Positions 14,401-23,747 of a DNA stretch of 64,000 nucleotides are shown piece by piece (positions within the stretch are counted from its first letter, which is position 1; the number at the start of each line of letters is the position of its first letter). Source of the DNA: Ditylenchus dipsaci. Taxonomy: Eukaryota; Nematoda; Chromadorea; Rhabditida; Anguinidae. The notes below the pieces were generated by a model. The model saw nothing but the letters and a program-made list of their open reading frames with translations, ran no database searches and was not told where the DNA came from. Both the position numbers and the translations under genes were made by a program. The stretch lies in contig SADC01001301.1 of NCBI GenBank assembly GCA_004194705.1, positions 1 through 64,000 on the forward strand, written 5' to 3'.

Positions 14401-17400
14401 TTACTCCTGTTCCCCAAAATGCTCAGTACTTACTTTTGTAATTGATCCTGAATGTGTGTAACGCAGCCCGTCGAATTGTTTGTCCATTAAATTCTGCATA
14501 AACTTAAGCGAGGAATCTCTTTCCTCTGCAGCGCTGTAAAAACTTTTAAGTGCGTTGTTTCTCGCACAAAGCAGCGATGCGAATTTGTAGCAAGGTTGAT
14601 GTAAAACGGTTTGACCTCAGTAAGATTAGTGAAAGGCCGAATTTGTTACCTGAATCAGCGTTAGGAATCGAATCAAGAATCTTCTTTTCCAGTTTAAACG
14701 AAAGAAGCTATTGCTTTTCCACAGACCCCGTTGCAACTTCTGCCCCCAAGCTCCTCTTCATTGCTTTCCCAGACACATGACAACAACTATTCATTTAAAA
14801 CAACAAAAAAGACAACTTATAGTCTAGTCGCTCCTGAGGCCCTGGACAAAAATGATGCGCTCCATTTCCACTTCCTTACCAGCACATTTCTCGGTCAATT
14901 CCTTGAATGGTAACCTACGATGGCAGCGGAGTCTTCCTAGCAGCTTCTCCGGAGTCTCGAATTCTGCGACATTTTGAGCAGGAATAAGTGATCCTTTCGC
15001 TTCCATTCTGCGTTTATGCACCCCAATTTTTGTCCATGTGAAGCAGTGAGTCTCTGGTTTTTGGACACGGAGTAATCGCGACGGACTTGCCCCTGATTCT
15101 GTTGAGTGCATGAGCTCTACTTTTTCATTAGCTTCGGTTTCCACATTCCAAACACCTGAACTATATGAAATAATAAACGCAAATGGCAGACAGTTAATTC
15201 ATCAAATATTGCTTGGCAAAAATAGCGTAGAAGTTGCAAAACTAGCTGTAGAATAAAAAAGACATGCGAAGCCAAAAATATACTCGAAAGTCTATTATTT
15301 TGAAAAAATGCACGAATAGTCCACACGAACTGTCCATTCAAAAAACCGCCACGAACTGTCCTTTCACCGATCGAACTTGCGACTGCGCCATTTTGTTGTA
15401 ACGTAAAAAGTGGAAGCTAACCACGCGCTACACGTGTAGAACTAGTAGAGAATAGCCGTAACTTCACCTATATTTTAACACATATCATCAAATAATTCAC
15501 CATTTAACACCGTGGATACTCGACAAAGTGTGCTCGATACAAAAAATCCCTCAAAAATACTCGCAGCATTAGAACATTTTATTGCAGTCACATTTCGAAC
15601 AAAAAACAACAGGGGGGACAAGGCAAATTTTCGGCACTTTTTTCCGAGGCTCTCAGTTTCCACTTTTAATTTCTCAAAATTCTCGAAAAACTCTCGCGGC
15701 TACCTATAGTAAATCGACTATGCTCTACAAGATGGCATTATCAGAATTTGCGTATCGCATTTTACAGTTCGGAGGTTCCTTTGTTAGACCTAAAAACGGG
15801 GGGGGGGGGCTGTGGACTCGGATCTCGAGAACTGAGAACACGGACACTCGGCTTATCGACAACTGATCTCGAAAGAAATTCGGATATAGGACAATTCAGA
15901 TTCGGACAGCTGGTACAAATACGACAAGAGATCATACAAAATTGGGCCAGAAACAATTTGAATCAAGAAAAATGGCCTTAACACGATTCGTTTTACGGAC
16001 AAACTGGGCCCAAGTAAAACTCTGTGTGAGGAATTAGGTTTTTATGTCCAAATTACGATTTCACACACCCAAACCCCAAAATCTGTGGTACGTACCTCCT
16101 GGTCGATGGATATCACCTGGATGGCTTAAAAAATTAAAATTTCTCAAAAAAAAATAAACCATTTTTTCTAACTTAAAATGTGTGAGTATTGGGTTTGTTA
16201 ATTCCAAAATTGCGATTTTACATACTCAAACTTCAAAGTACCACCTGGCCAGGTGGATATTCATCACCTATATGGCTTAAAAAAAACACTTTTAGATGAT
16301 TTGGTGGCTTTGGGTTGGTTTCAGCAGTTTGGATGGTTTGGGTTAATTATAGAGGCTTCAGTAATTTGGGATGGTTTCGACACAATCTGAAAATTTTCGA
16401 AAAAAACTTAAAAATCTGCCTTGGTCGTTTGCTTTTAAATTTTTTTCAGGGCATCCAGGTACATACTCACTTGAATAAATGGTGCCTACCTTAGGTTTTC
16501 AGCTTCGAATGGGTGAAAGAGTAATTTCGGTCTAATCAAACCGAATTTTCCACAGGATTTTATATATGATAGTGGTTATATTTTAAAGTTTGACTAACTT
16601 TTCATTTTAGGCCATCCAGTGGATATCCACCTACCCAGTTGGTGCCCACCTCTCGTTAAAGCTTTCGGGTAGTAAATTCGTAGTTTTGGTCTTATCACAG
16701 ACTTTTCAGACGATTCTACGTACGACAGTGTGGCTTAAATTTAAAAATTGTCAAAAAAAAATTGAAATTGTGTGAAAGTGGACAGTCAAAAGACCTGAAA
16801 GGCATATGTTGTTGTATCGCTCGTTTGAATCTCTTATTGTCCTGACACGACTGCGATTCGTTGTCAGGGCTTTGTTGCTTCCGTTGTTATTACATCATTA
16901 TTGTTGTGCTCGTGAAATAAGCTGCGTTTAATTTCGCTCTCCTCAAGTTACACCATTGGGCGCAGTCGAATGGATGCAAATGACTCAAAGCTATGGTGCT
17001 TAGCAGCAAGAGTCAATCATCAAATGGTGGCTCATGAATAAGGCTCAGCAAGATCAAATGGGCTCAAATGATGGCTCTCTTTCCCAACAGCAAGCTGGTG
17101 GTGGTGCAAATCGTTCGAATGCTCCTGCGCCCGCGTCTCTTCGCTGCCTCAACTGCCCGACATGGACAGCCTTCTCTGCTGATGATGTGATCCAATCAAA
17201 TTTCGAAAATTGGGTTTCTCGCTTCAAGTTCTCGCTTGACTGCACTGCTCCAAATATGGTGGTGACGCAAAAGTCAAACTGTGATGACCAAGCTCTCCGC
17301 CGAAGCCTTTGCCGAATACTCCAAGAGCTGCTGCCTAAGGATCTGACCGACTTCAATCTGGATGAAACGGTCAGTGGCCTTTCAATTATTGCTCATTCTC

Positions 17401-20400
17401 GCTCGCTGGTGGTGGATCGCTTCGATGCTGCGTCTGGTCCAAGATGATGGGGAAGAAATTCCGCCACTACTCAATCGTCTCAAAGGTCAGCTCCGTCTAT
17501 TCAAGTTCAGCTCTCTCAAGAAGAAGAATTTAACTGCCTTCTTCTCCTGCTGGGTCTCAAGTCAAACCAGATTGCTGCTCTAGACCTTGCCTTCTTCATC
17601 GAATCAACGAAAAGGAGAGGCCCGTCAAGTTCGAAGAAGTTGTGGAGAAGCTGCTGTCTATCTATCTACAATTGCTGAGCCAAACATCTGGAAGGAACCC
17701 GATTCCTTCGCCATCAATGCCATCGCCGTCAAGAGAGGCGCCTTCAACATTCTCCGCCGTAAACCGTGCTCCGCGCCGTCGTGCCTGCTACCGCTGTGAT
17801 CAACTTCATTAGGTCCAAAGATTGTCCGCGCGTCAATCACCGTGTCAAGCTGGCAATAAGCCTGGTCATCTGGAACGCCAGTGTCGGCCGCTATTCAAAC
17901 TGCTATGGCCTATAATGCCGCTAAGAGACAGTTCCAGCCTCAGCGCCGAATCAATCTCGTCCAGCTGCCATTCTATAAGCTCATCAAGTCAGTTCCACTA
18001 TGCCTTTGCTATCCGCTTCCGTGAGTGTGTGGATGGGATGCTATCGATTTCATGCTTGGGATTCAGGTGCCCAAGTCAATACAATATGAGTCTGCTTCGC
18101 CGTGGGTCATACGGAAATCTTTCCAACTCCTTCCGTGTTGCCTGCCGATGGTTCCAAGTGCAAATTCCTGGGTAAGCAGTGCTCTCTTCAAGCCAATGAA
18201 GTCTTCATCCGTTCGAAAGCTTCTGGTGGTCAAATCAGGAGGTCCTATCTTGCTTGGCCGCCTGCGCTCGATGCTCTCAGTTCTCTTCAAAGCGCTTGAC
18301 TCTCTGCTGCCTGCGTTGGTTTCTGCGCTACCACAAGTGCTGTGGAAATGTGCCGATTTCCGAAGTTCCTGCTGCCAAAAACATGTCATGATTTTGTGCT
18401 CTCCAATTTGCCAAGACGTTGCTAATTCTTTCCGCTGCTACTATGTCGCCTGGACATACGCCGAATTCAGCCTCTTCTGCCGTGCAGTGACGTCTCCCGG
18501 ATGTCTGCTGAATTCTTCGCTGCTAAGATGTTGCCGAAAATCTGCCAAATCTACTACTTCCGCTTCCGCTGCCCAGATGCTTTGCAAACCATCTGCTGAA
18601 ATCTACTGCTTCCCACTGCTGCTAAGATGCCTTGCAAACGTCTCCTGAAGGCCCGCCGCTGCTTCTGCTTCCGATGCTACTGCTACTCGTCCGCTGCTAT
18701 GGTGCCAATTAAGCCTCTGCTTCCGAAATTGTTCCAAGTCTCAGGAGCAAATTTCGCCTGATTCCGCTGGACCGCAGACTTGGTACCAATCTCCTCGAAG
18801 AGGAAGGGAGGGAAATGGACACGCCACTCAAGATTCTTGTTGTGCCTCGAAATCTCCTCAATGCCGGCTCCTTTCCTGATGCGAATTACCGCTGAATGCC
18901 TTTTGGGTCAAGTGCCATCAGTCTTCATGACATGCTTGTCTACTGTGCTGCTCTGCCTTTGTCCTTTGCTGCCTCTCAACTTGCTGGCTGCCTCGCTATT
19001 GAAGCTTTCCAAATTCCGCCAAGGCAAATCTGGCTGCCGCTCCTTCTCTCAGGGCCTCTGCTGCCTTGGATGTGGTGGTGGTGGACTCTCCGTGCCCAAT
19101 ATGGATTCAAAAGAATTGGACTCCAGCACCTCTCCCGCTAGACTCTTTTGACCAAGGAAGGTGTTGTTATCGGCTCGTTTGATCTCTTATTGTCCTGACA
19201 CGACTGCGATCGTTGTTCGGGCCTTTGTTGCTTCGTTGTTCATTACATCAATTATGTTGTGCTCGTGAAATAAAGTTATTCGTTTATTTCCGCTCTATCT
19301 GCTCTATCCGCGCTCTCAAGTTACAACATTTGTACAACATCATACAACATAAGTTACAACATATGTAAAGGTTGAAAAGACCATGAAGCGAACATAGATG
19401 ACACGAAAATACAGAAAGCCTAAAAGTTGCACCTTGAAACACAAAAGGTCAATTGTCAGTTGTATTTGAATTCAATAGTCCCATAATTCAAAATTTTCCC
19501 GCCCAATGTCGAAAAGCCGAGTTTGGGTGTACCGAAGAATTCGAAAAATATTTGCTAAAAGGCACATTTGCTAAAAAAACTTTTGCTAAAAAAAATATTG
19601 CTAAAGACATATTGCTAAAGGCACATTTGCTAAAAAAAATTTTTTGCTAAAGGCACTTTTGCTAAAATTTCTTGTTAAAGGCCTTTCTGGATCCTTTTTG
19701 TCAGAGACCCTAAGAAATTTTACCAAAATGCCTTTAGCAAAAGAAATTTAGCAAATGTGCTTTAAAGGGCCATTGCCACCTGTTTTGAATTGTCCCCCGC
19801 CAATTCAATTCTTTTTGCCTAATCATTGAACTTCTGTACGGATTTTTCAGCTTGGTTCTAACAAAACAAGCCTAGAATTTAATTTTAGGTATAGTTTTGT
19901 TAGAAACCAAGTAAAAAAATTCGTACGTGAATCCAACGATAAAGAAAAAATTGAATTTGCCGGGGACAACCGTTGTCGGAGAGCAATGGCCCTTTAACAA
20001 AAGAAAATTTAGCAAATGTGCCTTTAGCAAAAAAAATTCTAGCAAAAATTTTTTTTATCAAATGTGCCTTTAGCAAATATTTCTTTAAATTCTTCGGTAC
20101 AGCCCCGAGTTTCACTTGGGCCCAGTTCCGGAAACCGAATTGCGCATTGGCGGGTATAAAAAAGATCAGTATAATTGTGATGAGTTCTCCTGTATTTGAA
20201 TTTAATTGCGATCAGTTTTCAAATAGCTGAGTTGTCCGTGTTCTCAGTTTCCGGTATCCGAGTCCACAGCCACCCCTAAAACGCACTTTTGGCTCTGGCC
20301 AGATAGTGCACTCTTGCCTGAAAAAAAATCCATTACAATTTTTTGTGATCGTAAGAAAATATATGCCGAATACAGGGGTCGAACCTGTGACCTTGGGCTT

Positions 20401-23400
20401 ATTAGACCCAGGCTCTAACCAACTGAGCTAATTCGCCCTTGCTTACCAGGAAAAAGTTTTTATACATACAGGATGCGTAAAAAGTTCTGACAACTTTTTT
20501 AAACTCAAAATTTATTGTTTGTACATAGAAAAATCAAAAAAGAAAAAACAATAAAAATAAAGCTGAAAATTTGTGGCTCATAGGTGGATTCGAACTTGAG
20601 ACAGTCTGGCTTTTTAAATTTTCGCTGATCGTTGGGTGCCATGATTTCTGGAAAAACAAAAAAGTAAAAACAACTATCTTGTATGGAATTAAACGTAGAA
20701 AAAACTGGTAAAACCGTTTTCACTCATAAAAGGAAATATGGTTAAAATTTTGAGTTTAAAAAGTTGTCAGAACTTTTTACGCACCCTGTATACAGGGTAA
20801 GTCGTAAATAATCTTCACTTGTTTATTTTGATTCTCACAGTTCTCTTTTTTTAGCGAAATTTAGTTAGCGAATGGTTGGGTCAATATGTTCTTTCGTTTC
20901 AAGCATCATGCTTTTTGGACACATAGGCATCCCAAAATTCGATTGGCGTGGGGCACTTTTAATCCAAAAATGTTTGTTTGAATAATTTTTTTTTTCATTT
21001 TAAAATTAACATTATGTCTTACAAGGGAATCTCAAGTAGTTTTTTTTCAAAGACCTTGTTGAGAGATTTTTTTTGCAGATTAGTGTACAGCACCCCGAAA
21101 TATAACAAAGTGCTGTCGCTATTTCCAGGTTCTTTGTATAAGTGCGAAGGACGTGGTACCCAAACTTGCCGAAAAACCATGATACGGGTATCATGGTTTT
21201 TAGCCACTTTTCATCTATCTAGCTTTATGAGTATTTCGAATATCCAACTTGTATGGGTTATATTTTTGCATAATATGCTCATAGTAATTGTGTCTGATAA
21301 GCCGTCACAGCTTTTCAAAATGTCCGAAAGAGGCCGATACATGATGCAAGATACCGGTACAGGATTGGTGGGGGGAATTCAAATAGAAAATAAATTTAAA
21401 AAAACAACTACAGTTTTGATTTCCAACAGAATCATGTATCGGCCTCTTTCGGAAATTTTGAAAAGTTCGTGACTGCCTTTTCAAACCCACTAATTACTAT
21501 GAGTATAATATGCATAAAATATACCCCATGCAAGTTGTATATTTAAAATACTCATAAAACTAGATAGATTTAAAATCCAGGAATATCGGTTGGTATAAAG
21601 TAACTAAACTGTTGTTAGAAAATCCCGATGGACTTTTCAGCTTACTTTTAAACAAAAATATTCTATACAAATATTAAAAATATACCATTTTGTAGCGCTG
21701 CTTCTCCTCTTTCAAATAGCATATTACACTTAGCTTCATTACTTTCAGATAAGTCGTTATCCCCAAACACTTGTCAGGTCATTTTGAGAAGTTAACCAGC
21801 TTTCATCACTTTAAACTGGTCAAATGTTTTATTGAATTTTAAGAGGCGCTGCAATATTGTCGTAGCGCAGCTCAAGAGCTACAAAAAACATGTTGCAGAA
21901 TGTTTTTTGAGATCTAGGTGTTGAGATAGTAAACTTTTGAAAAAGTCAATTTTCTAAAAAATGACAAAATCCAAGTTTTTCCAATTTTTCGGATTTTTGT
22001 CAATTTTTAAAAAATTGACTTTTTCCAAAGGTCATATCTCAACACCTAGATCTCAAAAAATCATTCTGCATCATTTTTTTTGTAGCTCTTGAGTTGCGCT
22101 ACCACATTGATAAGATGTCGCAGCGGCTTTCGAATTCAAAAACATTTGACCAGTTAAAGTGATGAAAACGCTGATTAACTTCTCAAAATGACCTGACAAG
22201 TGTTTGGGGATAAATAACGACTTATCTGAAATAATGAAGCTAAGTGTAATATGCTATTTGAAAGAGGAGATGTAGAGCTACAAAATGGTATATTTGGAAT
22301 ATTTTTATAGCAATGTTTTTGTTTTAAAAGTAAGCTCAAAAGTCCATCGGGACTTTTGTAACCCACTTATAACTAATATAAGTAGATATGTGCAGTGAAA
22401 GTAGGCTAAATCGTCCGATCTGGCAACGTCAAGCAACGTTGAAGATAGTTTAAAATTTAGTTGTGAAAAAAAGTTTGAAAAACAATCGTTTGAATATTTT
22501 TGAATAAAGAGTTTCCCGCCAACTCGAATTTCAAGAAGCATGGTTTTTTAGTTAAACTGATTTTGTTCGAATTTTTTAAATTTTGACTGACACCTGAAGA
22601 ATTTTTGTGAGATTCACCGGTACTGCGTAGCAGGTGGTAATACTCGAAAATTACCTCAGCCATCACCCTCAGCCGGCTGAGTTGGAAAATTTTTCTTCAG
22701 CCTCAGCCGTCGCCTCAGCCGCTGACGGATGAGTTAATACTCAGCCGGCTGAAAATAGCCGGCTGAGCACACCAACCTGCTCGAAAATCCTTTACGAAAA
22801 AACCAAAAATGGTGTAGTTTTTATTGGACACCTGAATCCCCGTGCAATATGCTAGAGCGCTAAAATAAAAAATATTTCAAAAACTACGCCTTTCATCAAA
22901 ACGTTCCAAACGAAAAGGGGAATAGCACGGAAAATGAATTTTTTTAGCTGATTTCAGGATGTTTCTTGAAAAATTTTTGCTTTGTTTACTCAGTATTACA
23001 ATTTTCAGACGGATTTTTTATGGGATTTGATGCTCTAGTATGGGTCAGTTTGGCTTGTTTAGAACCTATATCTTATCAAAACCCTAAAATACATTGCAGT
23101 TCATGACTTTTTCTAATTCCGCTGGTGGTCTTTTGATCTCAGGTTCCGATCTATAACTTTTTTTTGCATTCCTATGCTAATTTTTGGCGATTGTAGTGGT
23201 CATCAAGTATGCCGACAACATTCTTAAAGTAATTTTTTACTACAGTCAAGTCTCGATTTAACGAAACCCCGATTTAACGAAACTCTTGATTTAACGAACC
23301 TTTTTTTGGTGGCTATTTGGCCACCGATTAAATAAATGACTAAAATAAGCTCTCGATTTAACGAAACCTTCGATTTAACGAACATTTTTGGCGGTCCCCA

Positions 23401-23714
23401 GGGGTTCGTTAAATCGAGACTTGACTGTATTGTCACAAACATATACCTATGATTATGTGATTTAGGCATATGCCCAGGTAGGCTCCAATTAATTTTGAAT
23501 TGCTACTGAATTAATGCTATCTCATATATTTTTTTAGAGTATGGCAATAGTGGGTGCAGCCATAGGCTCTTGGATAATCTTCGACTTTGTGCCCAACCAA
23601 CTGTTTGTATTGGGCACAGCTCTGGTCATCCTGTCCATCTACCTCTACACCGCTTATCCATTCAAGCAAACTGTGGATAGTCAATTTTCAGACAAGACTA
23701 AAATGATCAAATGA
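5447..23714 (+). CDS. SLC35A-type nucleotide-sugar transporter (UDP-sugar), 11 recognisable exons
   Basis: Golgi/ER multi-spanning antiporter that imports UDP-sugars in exchange for UMP. Exons: 5447-5541, 5585-5677, 5820-5873, 8470-8557, 8602-8820, 8871-8935, 9395-9460, 23009-23043, 23100-23142, 23197-23228, 23538-23714. Apart from two single-base gaps, phases agree at every junction and all introns are GT-AG. Family blocks are clear: [14 protein letters not shown], the YQMKILTTA block, [23 protein letters not shown], and a C-terminal [10 protein letters not shown] segment. Start: ATG 5447 opens the first transmembrane exon. The short exon expected to encode GFATSLS is not found between 23229 and 23537. 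Two single-A losses break frame (about 5661 and 8883-8887); both lie in A runs and may be assembly errors. The intron 9461-23008 is 13.5 kb of mobile DNA, while introns free of insertions are 43-55 nt. SLC35A2/A3-like is more likely than CMP-sialate type, judged by the C-terminal segment. Confidence 0.9.
6257..6630 (-). repeat. Inverted repeat arm A' (partner 4238-4605)
   Basis: Reverse complement of arm A, including the AGCATATGCTCGAG palindromes and the adjoining CTAGGGTTGTG motif. It lies in the transporter intron 5874-8469. Confidence 0.85.
6631..6999. other. Intron DNA with a GC-rich island
   Basis: Mostly AT-rich intron sequence. A patch of about 60 bp (6646-6704) is strikingly GC-rich, with repeated GCGG/GCCG motifs, in a region that is otherwise AT-rich. 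No gene is recognised. Confidence 0.4.
7004..7258 (+). repeat. Minisatellite with open frame encoding SPGTPT repeats
   Basis: About a dozen degenerate copies of a 21-24 bp unit (ACTCTCCAGGTAC-type). The + frame stays open and reads as Ser-Pro-Gly-Thr-Pro-Thr repeats. It lies inside an intron of the transporter, has no clear start or splice context, and is best read as non-coding minisatellite whose period happens to be a multiple of three in most copies. Confidence 0.75.
7880..8030. repeat. AGCATATGCTCGAG palindromic cluster with CAACCCTAG end
   Basis: A second locus of the self-complementary unit seen in arms A/A', here ending in ACAACCCTAG. It resembles the short hAT-like microsatellite elements at 51055 and 55427, but no target duplication could be read. 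Confidence 0.55.
8945..9346. mobile_element. PIF/Harbinger-like palindromic MITE (402 bp), TTA duplication
   Basis: Near-palindromic element in a short transporter intron (8936-9394), flanked by TTA at 8942-8944 and 9347-9349. The ends read AGGCGCGTCTCCAATG and CATTGGGGAC. Removing the insertion restores a short intron with good GT-AG ends. A relative with the same TTA flank and similar interior lies at 62780-63105. The 3-bp TTA duplication is typical of PIF/Harbinger; no transposase is present. Confidence 0.75.
9775..9995 (+). repeat. Inverted repeat arm B (partner 20826-21013)
   Basis: Reverse complement of 20826-21013, including a GTGCCCCACGCCAAT block and a shared AGAGAACTGTGAGAATC end. 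The pair brackets the RPL8 fragment, the hAT relic and the LTR element inside the large transporter intron. Whether it is the terminal repeat of one ~11-kb unit or two independent insertions is unclear. Confidence 0.75.
10016..10545 (+). pseudogene. RPL8: RPL8 (uL2) 5'-half fragment with introns retained
   Basis: Matches the N-terminal half of 60S ribosomal protein L8/uL2. Exon 1 (about 10016-10127) reads [20 protein letters not shown]. Exon 2 (10182-10346) contains the [10 protein letters not shown] and [11 protein letters not shown] blocks. Exon 3 (10400-10545) contains [20 protein letters not shown], then diverges. Both introns (54 and 53 nt) have clean GT-AG ends at codon-consistent positions, so this is a DNA-level copy, not a retrocopy. 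Defects: ATT where the start ATG should be, loss of one A near 10092, an in-frame TAA at 10408, and no C-terminal half. It sits in the giant transporter intron on the same strand. Confidence 0.92.
10546..11010. repeat. Dispersed CAGGTGGATATCC repeat block (copy 1)
   Basis: Several degenerate units with the self-complementary CCAGGTGGATATCCAC core, followed by a conserved GTAAAATCGCAATTTT segment. The same composite occurs at 16060-16740 and 56600-56960. No coding content. Confidence 0.65.
11330..11710. repeat. Dispersed repeat, uninterrupted counterpart of 53925-54500
   Basis: Contains a GC-rich stem (around 11345 and 11550) and a segment ending TGCATGAAAAAGCATGCATACCA. Its relative at 53925-54500 carries a mariner-like element inserted exactly in this GCATACCAG site. 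Confidence 0.7.
11830..12095. repeat. Minisatellite, TTTACGGCCAAAATTC unit
   Basis: About ten degenerate ~20-bp units around TTTACGGCCAAAATT. It resembles the arms of the tandem-armed inverted-repeat elements elsewhere, but no opposing arm was found nearby, so it may be a solo arm. Confidence 0.75.
12191..13555 (+). pseudogene. BED-finger hAT-like transposase relic, multi-exon
   Basis: Reading frames joined by short GT-AG introns. Exon 1 (12191-12336) has a BED-type finger (WGYF, then C..C, then H in NMERHLK). Exon 2 (12386-12711) is Lys/Arg-rich. Exon 3 starts at 12759; a further exon (about 12900-13095) reads like the helical middle of hAT proteins. The last exon ends in an acidic tail with TGA at 13553. 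An AATAAA at 13614-13619 supports a real transcription unit. Defects: single-base losses near 12280 and 12781 (both beside AA) and an in-frame TAG at 12622. The BED part is convincing; the C-terminal hAT resemblance ([10 protein letters not shown]) is weak. The unit lies in the giant transporter intron. Confidence 0.65.
13668..15372. mobile_element. Inverted-repeat element with GGACAGTTCGTGG tandem ends
   Basis: Left end has several copies of a GGACAGTTCGTGG(C/T) unit (13720-13850); the right end has the reverse complement (CCACGAACTGTCC, about 15325-15365). The unit resembles GGACAGTTCGCTATGG in the OTU element at 60114-63315. The outer left boundary (a C run followed by an ACTTTCGAGGTGAATTTTT motif) recurs at 42765, suggesting a shared terminus. 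Target duplication not readable. The interior holds a minus-strand gene remnant. Confidence 0.65.
14530..15142 (-). CDS. Unknown protein of the 13.7-15.4 kb element
   Basis: A good reading frame runs on the minus strand from an acceptor near 15143 (reading [13 protein letters not shown]) to about 14876. There a GT donor follows CAG-type codons for TEKCAG; without splicing the frame stays open to 14824. A second stretch (about 14650-14770) reads [12 protein letters not shown] and [16 protein letters not shown] and includes an in-frame TAG, then a GT donor. The residues look like genuine protein, basic with Cys/His, but I do not recognise the family. Its place between inverted tandem ends suggests an element-encoded protein. 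Confidence 0.4.
16060..16760. repeat. Dispersed CAGGTGGATATCC repeat block (copy 2)
   Basis: Three or more diverged units, each with a CAGGTGGATAT-type core and a TTTTCAGG lead-in, followed by AAAATCGCA-type sequence. Same family as 10546-11010 and 56600-56960. Confidence 0.65.
16807..19328 (+). mobile_element. Short LTR retroelement (gag + protease only)
   Basis: The LTRs (16807-16955 and 19162-19328) are direct repeats beginning TGTTGTT and ending AC(A/C)A(C)CA, sharing the CTCTTATTGTCCTGACACGA block. A primer-site-like TTGGGCGCAGTCGAA follows the left LTR, and a purine tract (AAGGAAGG) precedes the right one. The interior encodes Gag with a zinc knuckle and an aspartic protease, but only ~2.2 kb lies between the LTRs, too little for a full pol. 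ATATG occurs beside both outer ends and may be the 5-bp target duplication if the LTR edge is shifted by two bases. It is inserted in the larger element 15801-20271. Confidence 0.85.
17034..18300 (+). pseudogene. Gag-protease region of the LTR element
   Basis: The first open part (17034-17447) is a Gln/Ser/Asn-rich leader followed by a helical Gag-like domain. After a frame change a zinc knuckle appears around 17775-17890 (CYRC, then CNKPGH-type spacing with a damaged cysteine). The protease signature DSGAQVNT lies at about 18060-18085, with a plausible protease continuation to 18230. Frames shift several times. From 18300 to 19150 the sequence remains biased toward Ser/Leu/Cys codons, but no reverse transcriptase motif was found. 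Confidence 0.75.
19526..20104. mobile_element. Tandem-armed GGCT element (579 bp), TTTGCTAAAGGCAC arms
   Basis: Ends read GGTGTACCGAAGAATT (left) and GGCTGTACCGAAGAATT (right, reverse complement). The arms are tandem TTTGCTAAAGGCACA units in opposite orientation. Flanking 9-mers CCGAGTTTG (19517-19525) and CCGAGTTTC (20105-20113) differ at one base, a convincing 9-bp target duplication. It is inserted in the right terminal repeat of the 15.8-20.3 kb element. No coding capacity. Confidence 0.85.
20364..20437 (-). tRNA. tRNA-Ile (anticodon AAT)
   Basis: All parts fold in register over 74 nt: acceptor GGCGAAT/ATTCGGC (6 of 7 pairs; G2-G71 clashes), D stem GCTC/GAGC, anticodon stem TGGGT/GCCCA with loop CTAATAA (anticodon AAT), T stem ACAGG/CCTGT with loop TTCGACC, discriminator A. 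The internal promoter boxes TAGCTCAGTTGG and GGTTCGACCCC match RNA polymerase III consensus. A short T run (TTTTC) lies ~5 nt downstream. No intron. Antisense in the giant transporter intron, just outside the 20271 element end. The acceptor mismatch raises the possibility of a decaying copy. Confidence 0.85.
20469..20788. mobile_element. Tc1/mariner-like palindromic MITE (320 bp)
   Basis: Ends CAGGATGCGTAAAAAG and its near reverse complement CTTTTTACGCACCCTG, flanked by TA on both sides. The interior is partly palindromic and contains a GGTGGATTCGAAC tRNA B-box-like motif near 20583. No transposase. Confidence 0.8.
20826..21013 (-). repeat. Inverted repeat arm B' (partner 9775-9995)
   Basis: Reverse complement of arm B, including the AGCATCATGCTTT and GGCGTGGGGCAC blocks. 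Confidence 0.75.
21205..21575. repeat. Palindromic element, ~370 bp
   Basis: Arms are reverse complements: CTATCTAGCTTTATGAGTA near 21217 pairs with TACTCATAAAACTAGATAG near 21550, and GAAAGAGGCCGATACATGA pairs with TCATGTATCGGCCTCTTTC. No protein family recognised. Confidence 0.8.
21620..22352. repeat. Palindromic element, ~730 bp
   Basis: The two halves mirror each other around ~21990. Paired landmarks include CATTTTGTAGCGCTGC with the AGCTACAAAATGG region, TCAACACCTAGATCTCAAAA with its complement, and GTCCATCGGGACTTTT with its complement. Non-coding; sits in the giant transporter intron. Confidence 0.8.
22655..22787. mobile_element. hAT-like microsatellite element, CAGCCGGCTGAG core
   Basis: A cluster of CAGCCGGCTGAG-type self-complementary units. 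CTCGAAAA occurs immediately on both sides (22644-22651 area and 22788-22795), an 8-bp candidate target duplication. The right end reads CCAACCTG; the left end is poorly preserved. Confidence 0.55.
23243..23427. mobile_element. Tc1/mariner-like MITE (185 bp)
   Basis: Perfect ends CAGTCAAGTCTCGATTTAAC and GAGACTTGACTG flanked by TA, with ATTTAACGAAAC units inside. It lies in the transporter intron where a ~10-codon exon is expected, so the missing exon may have been disrupted or hidden nearby. Confidence 0.88.
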
Positions 23715-23747
23715 ATGCTTTGTCGTTAGAGTTAATGCCCTTCTTTT

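Larger units (their letters stand above)
15801..20271. mobile_element. Large GGCT-ended inverted-repeat element (interrupted)
   Basis: Left terminal repeat (15801-16030) and right terminal repeat (about 20105-20271, continued beyond the insert) are reverse complements. They share GGCTGTGGACTCGGAT, an ACTGAGAACACGGAC block and ACTGGGCCCAAGT. The flanks CCTAAAAACG and CCTAAAACG look like a slightly decayed ~9-bp target duplication, separated from the left end by a G run. The interior contains dispersed CAGGTGG repeats and a complete LTR element; the right repeat is itself interrupted by the element at 19526-20104. Confidence 0.75.

Noticed and set aside
14550..14780. + strand 76-codon frame
   Set aside because: Shadow of the minus-strand reading ([16 protein letters not shown]), which looks more protein-like and has a donor site.
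18025..18648. 207-codon open frame
   Set aside because: Runs across the LTR element interior in a frame different from the Gag/protease signals; Ser/Leu/Cys bias is a shadow of the real coding frame.
9597..22834. Single 13-kb element bounded by CAGGGTGTCCAATAAAAA and its mirror
   Set aside because: The right end reads CACCTGAAT instead of CACCCTGTA and lacks the TA flank; more likely two degenerate mariner ends in opposite orientation.
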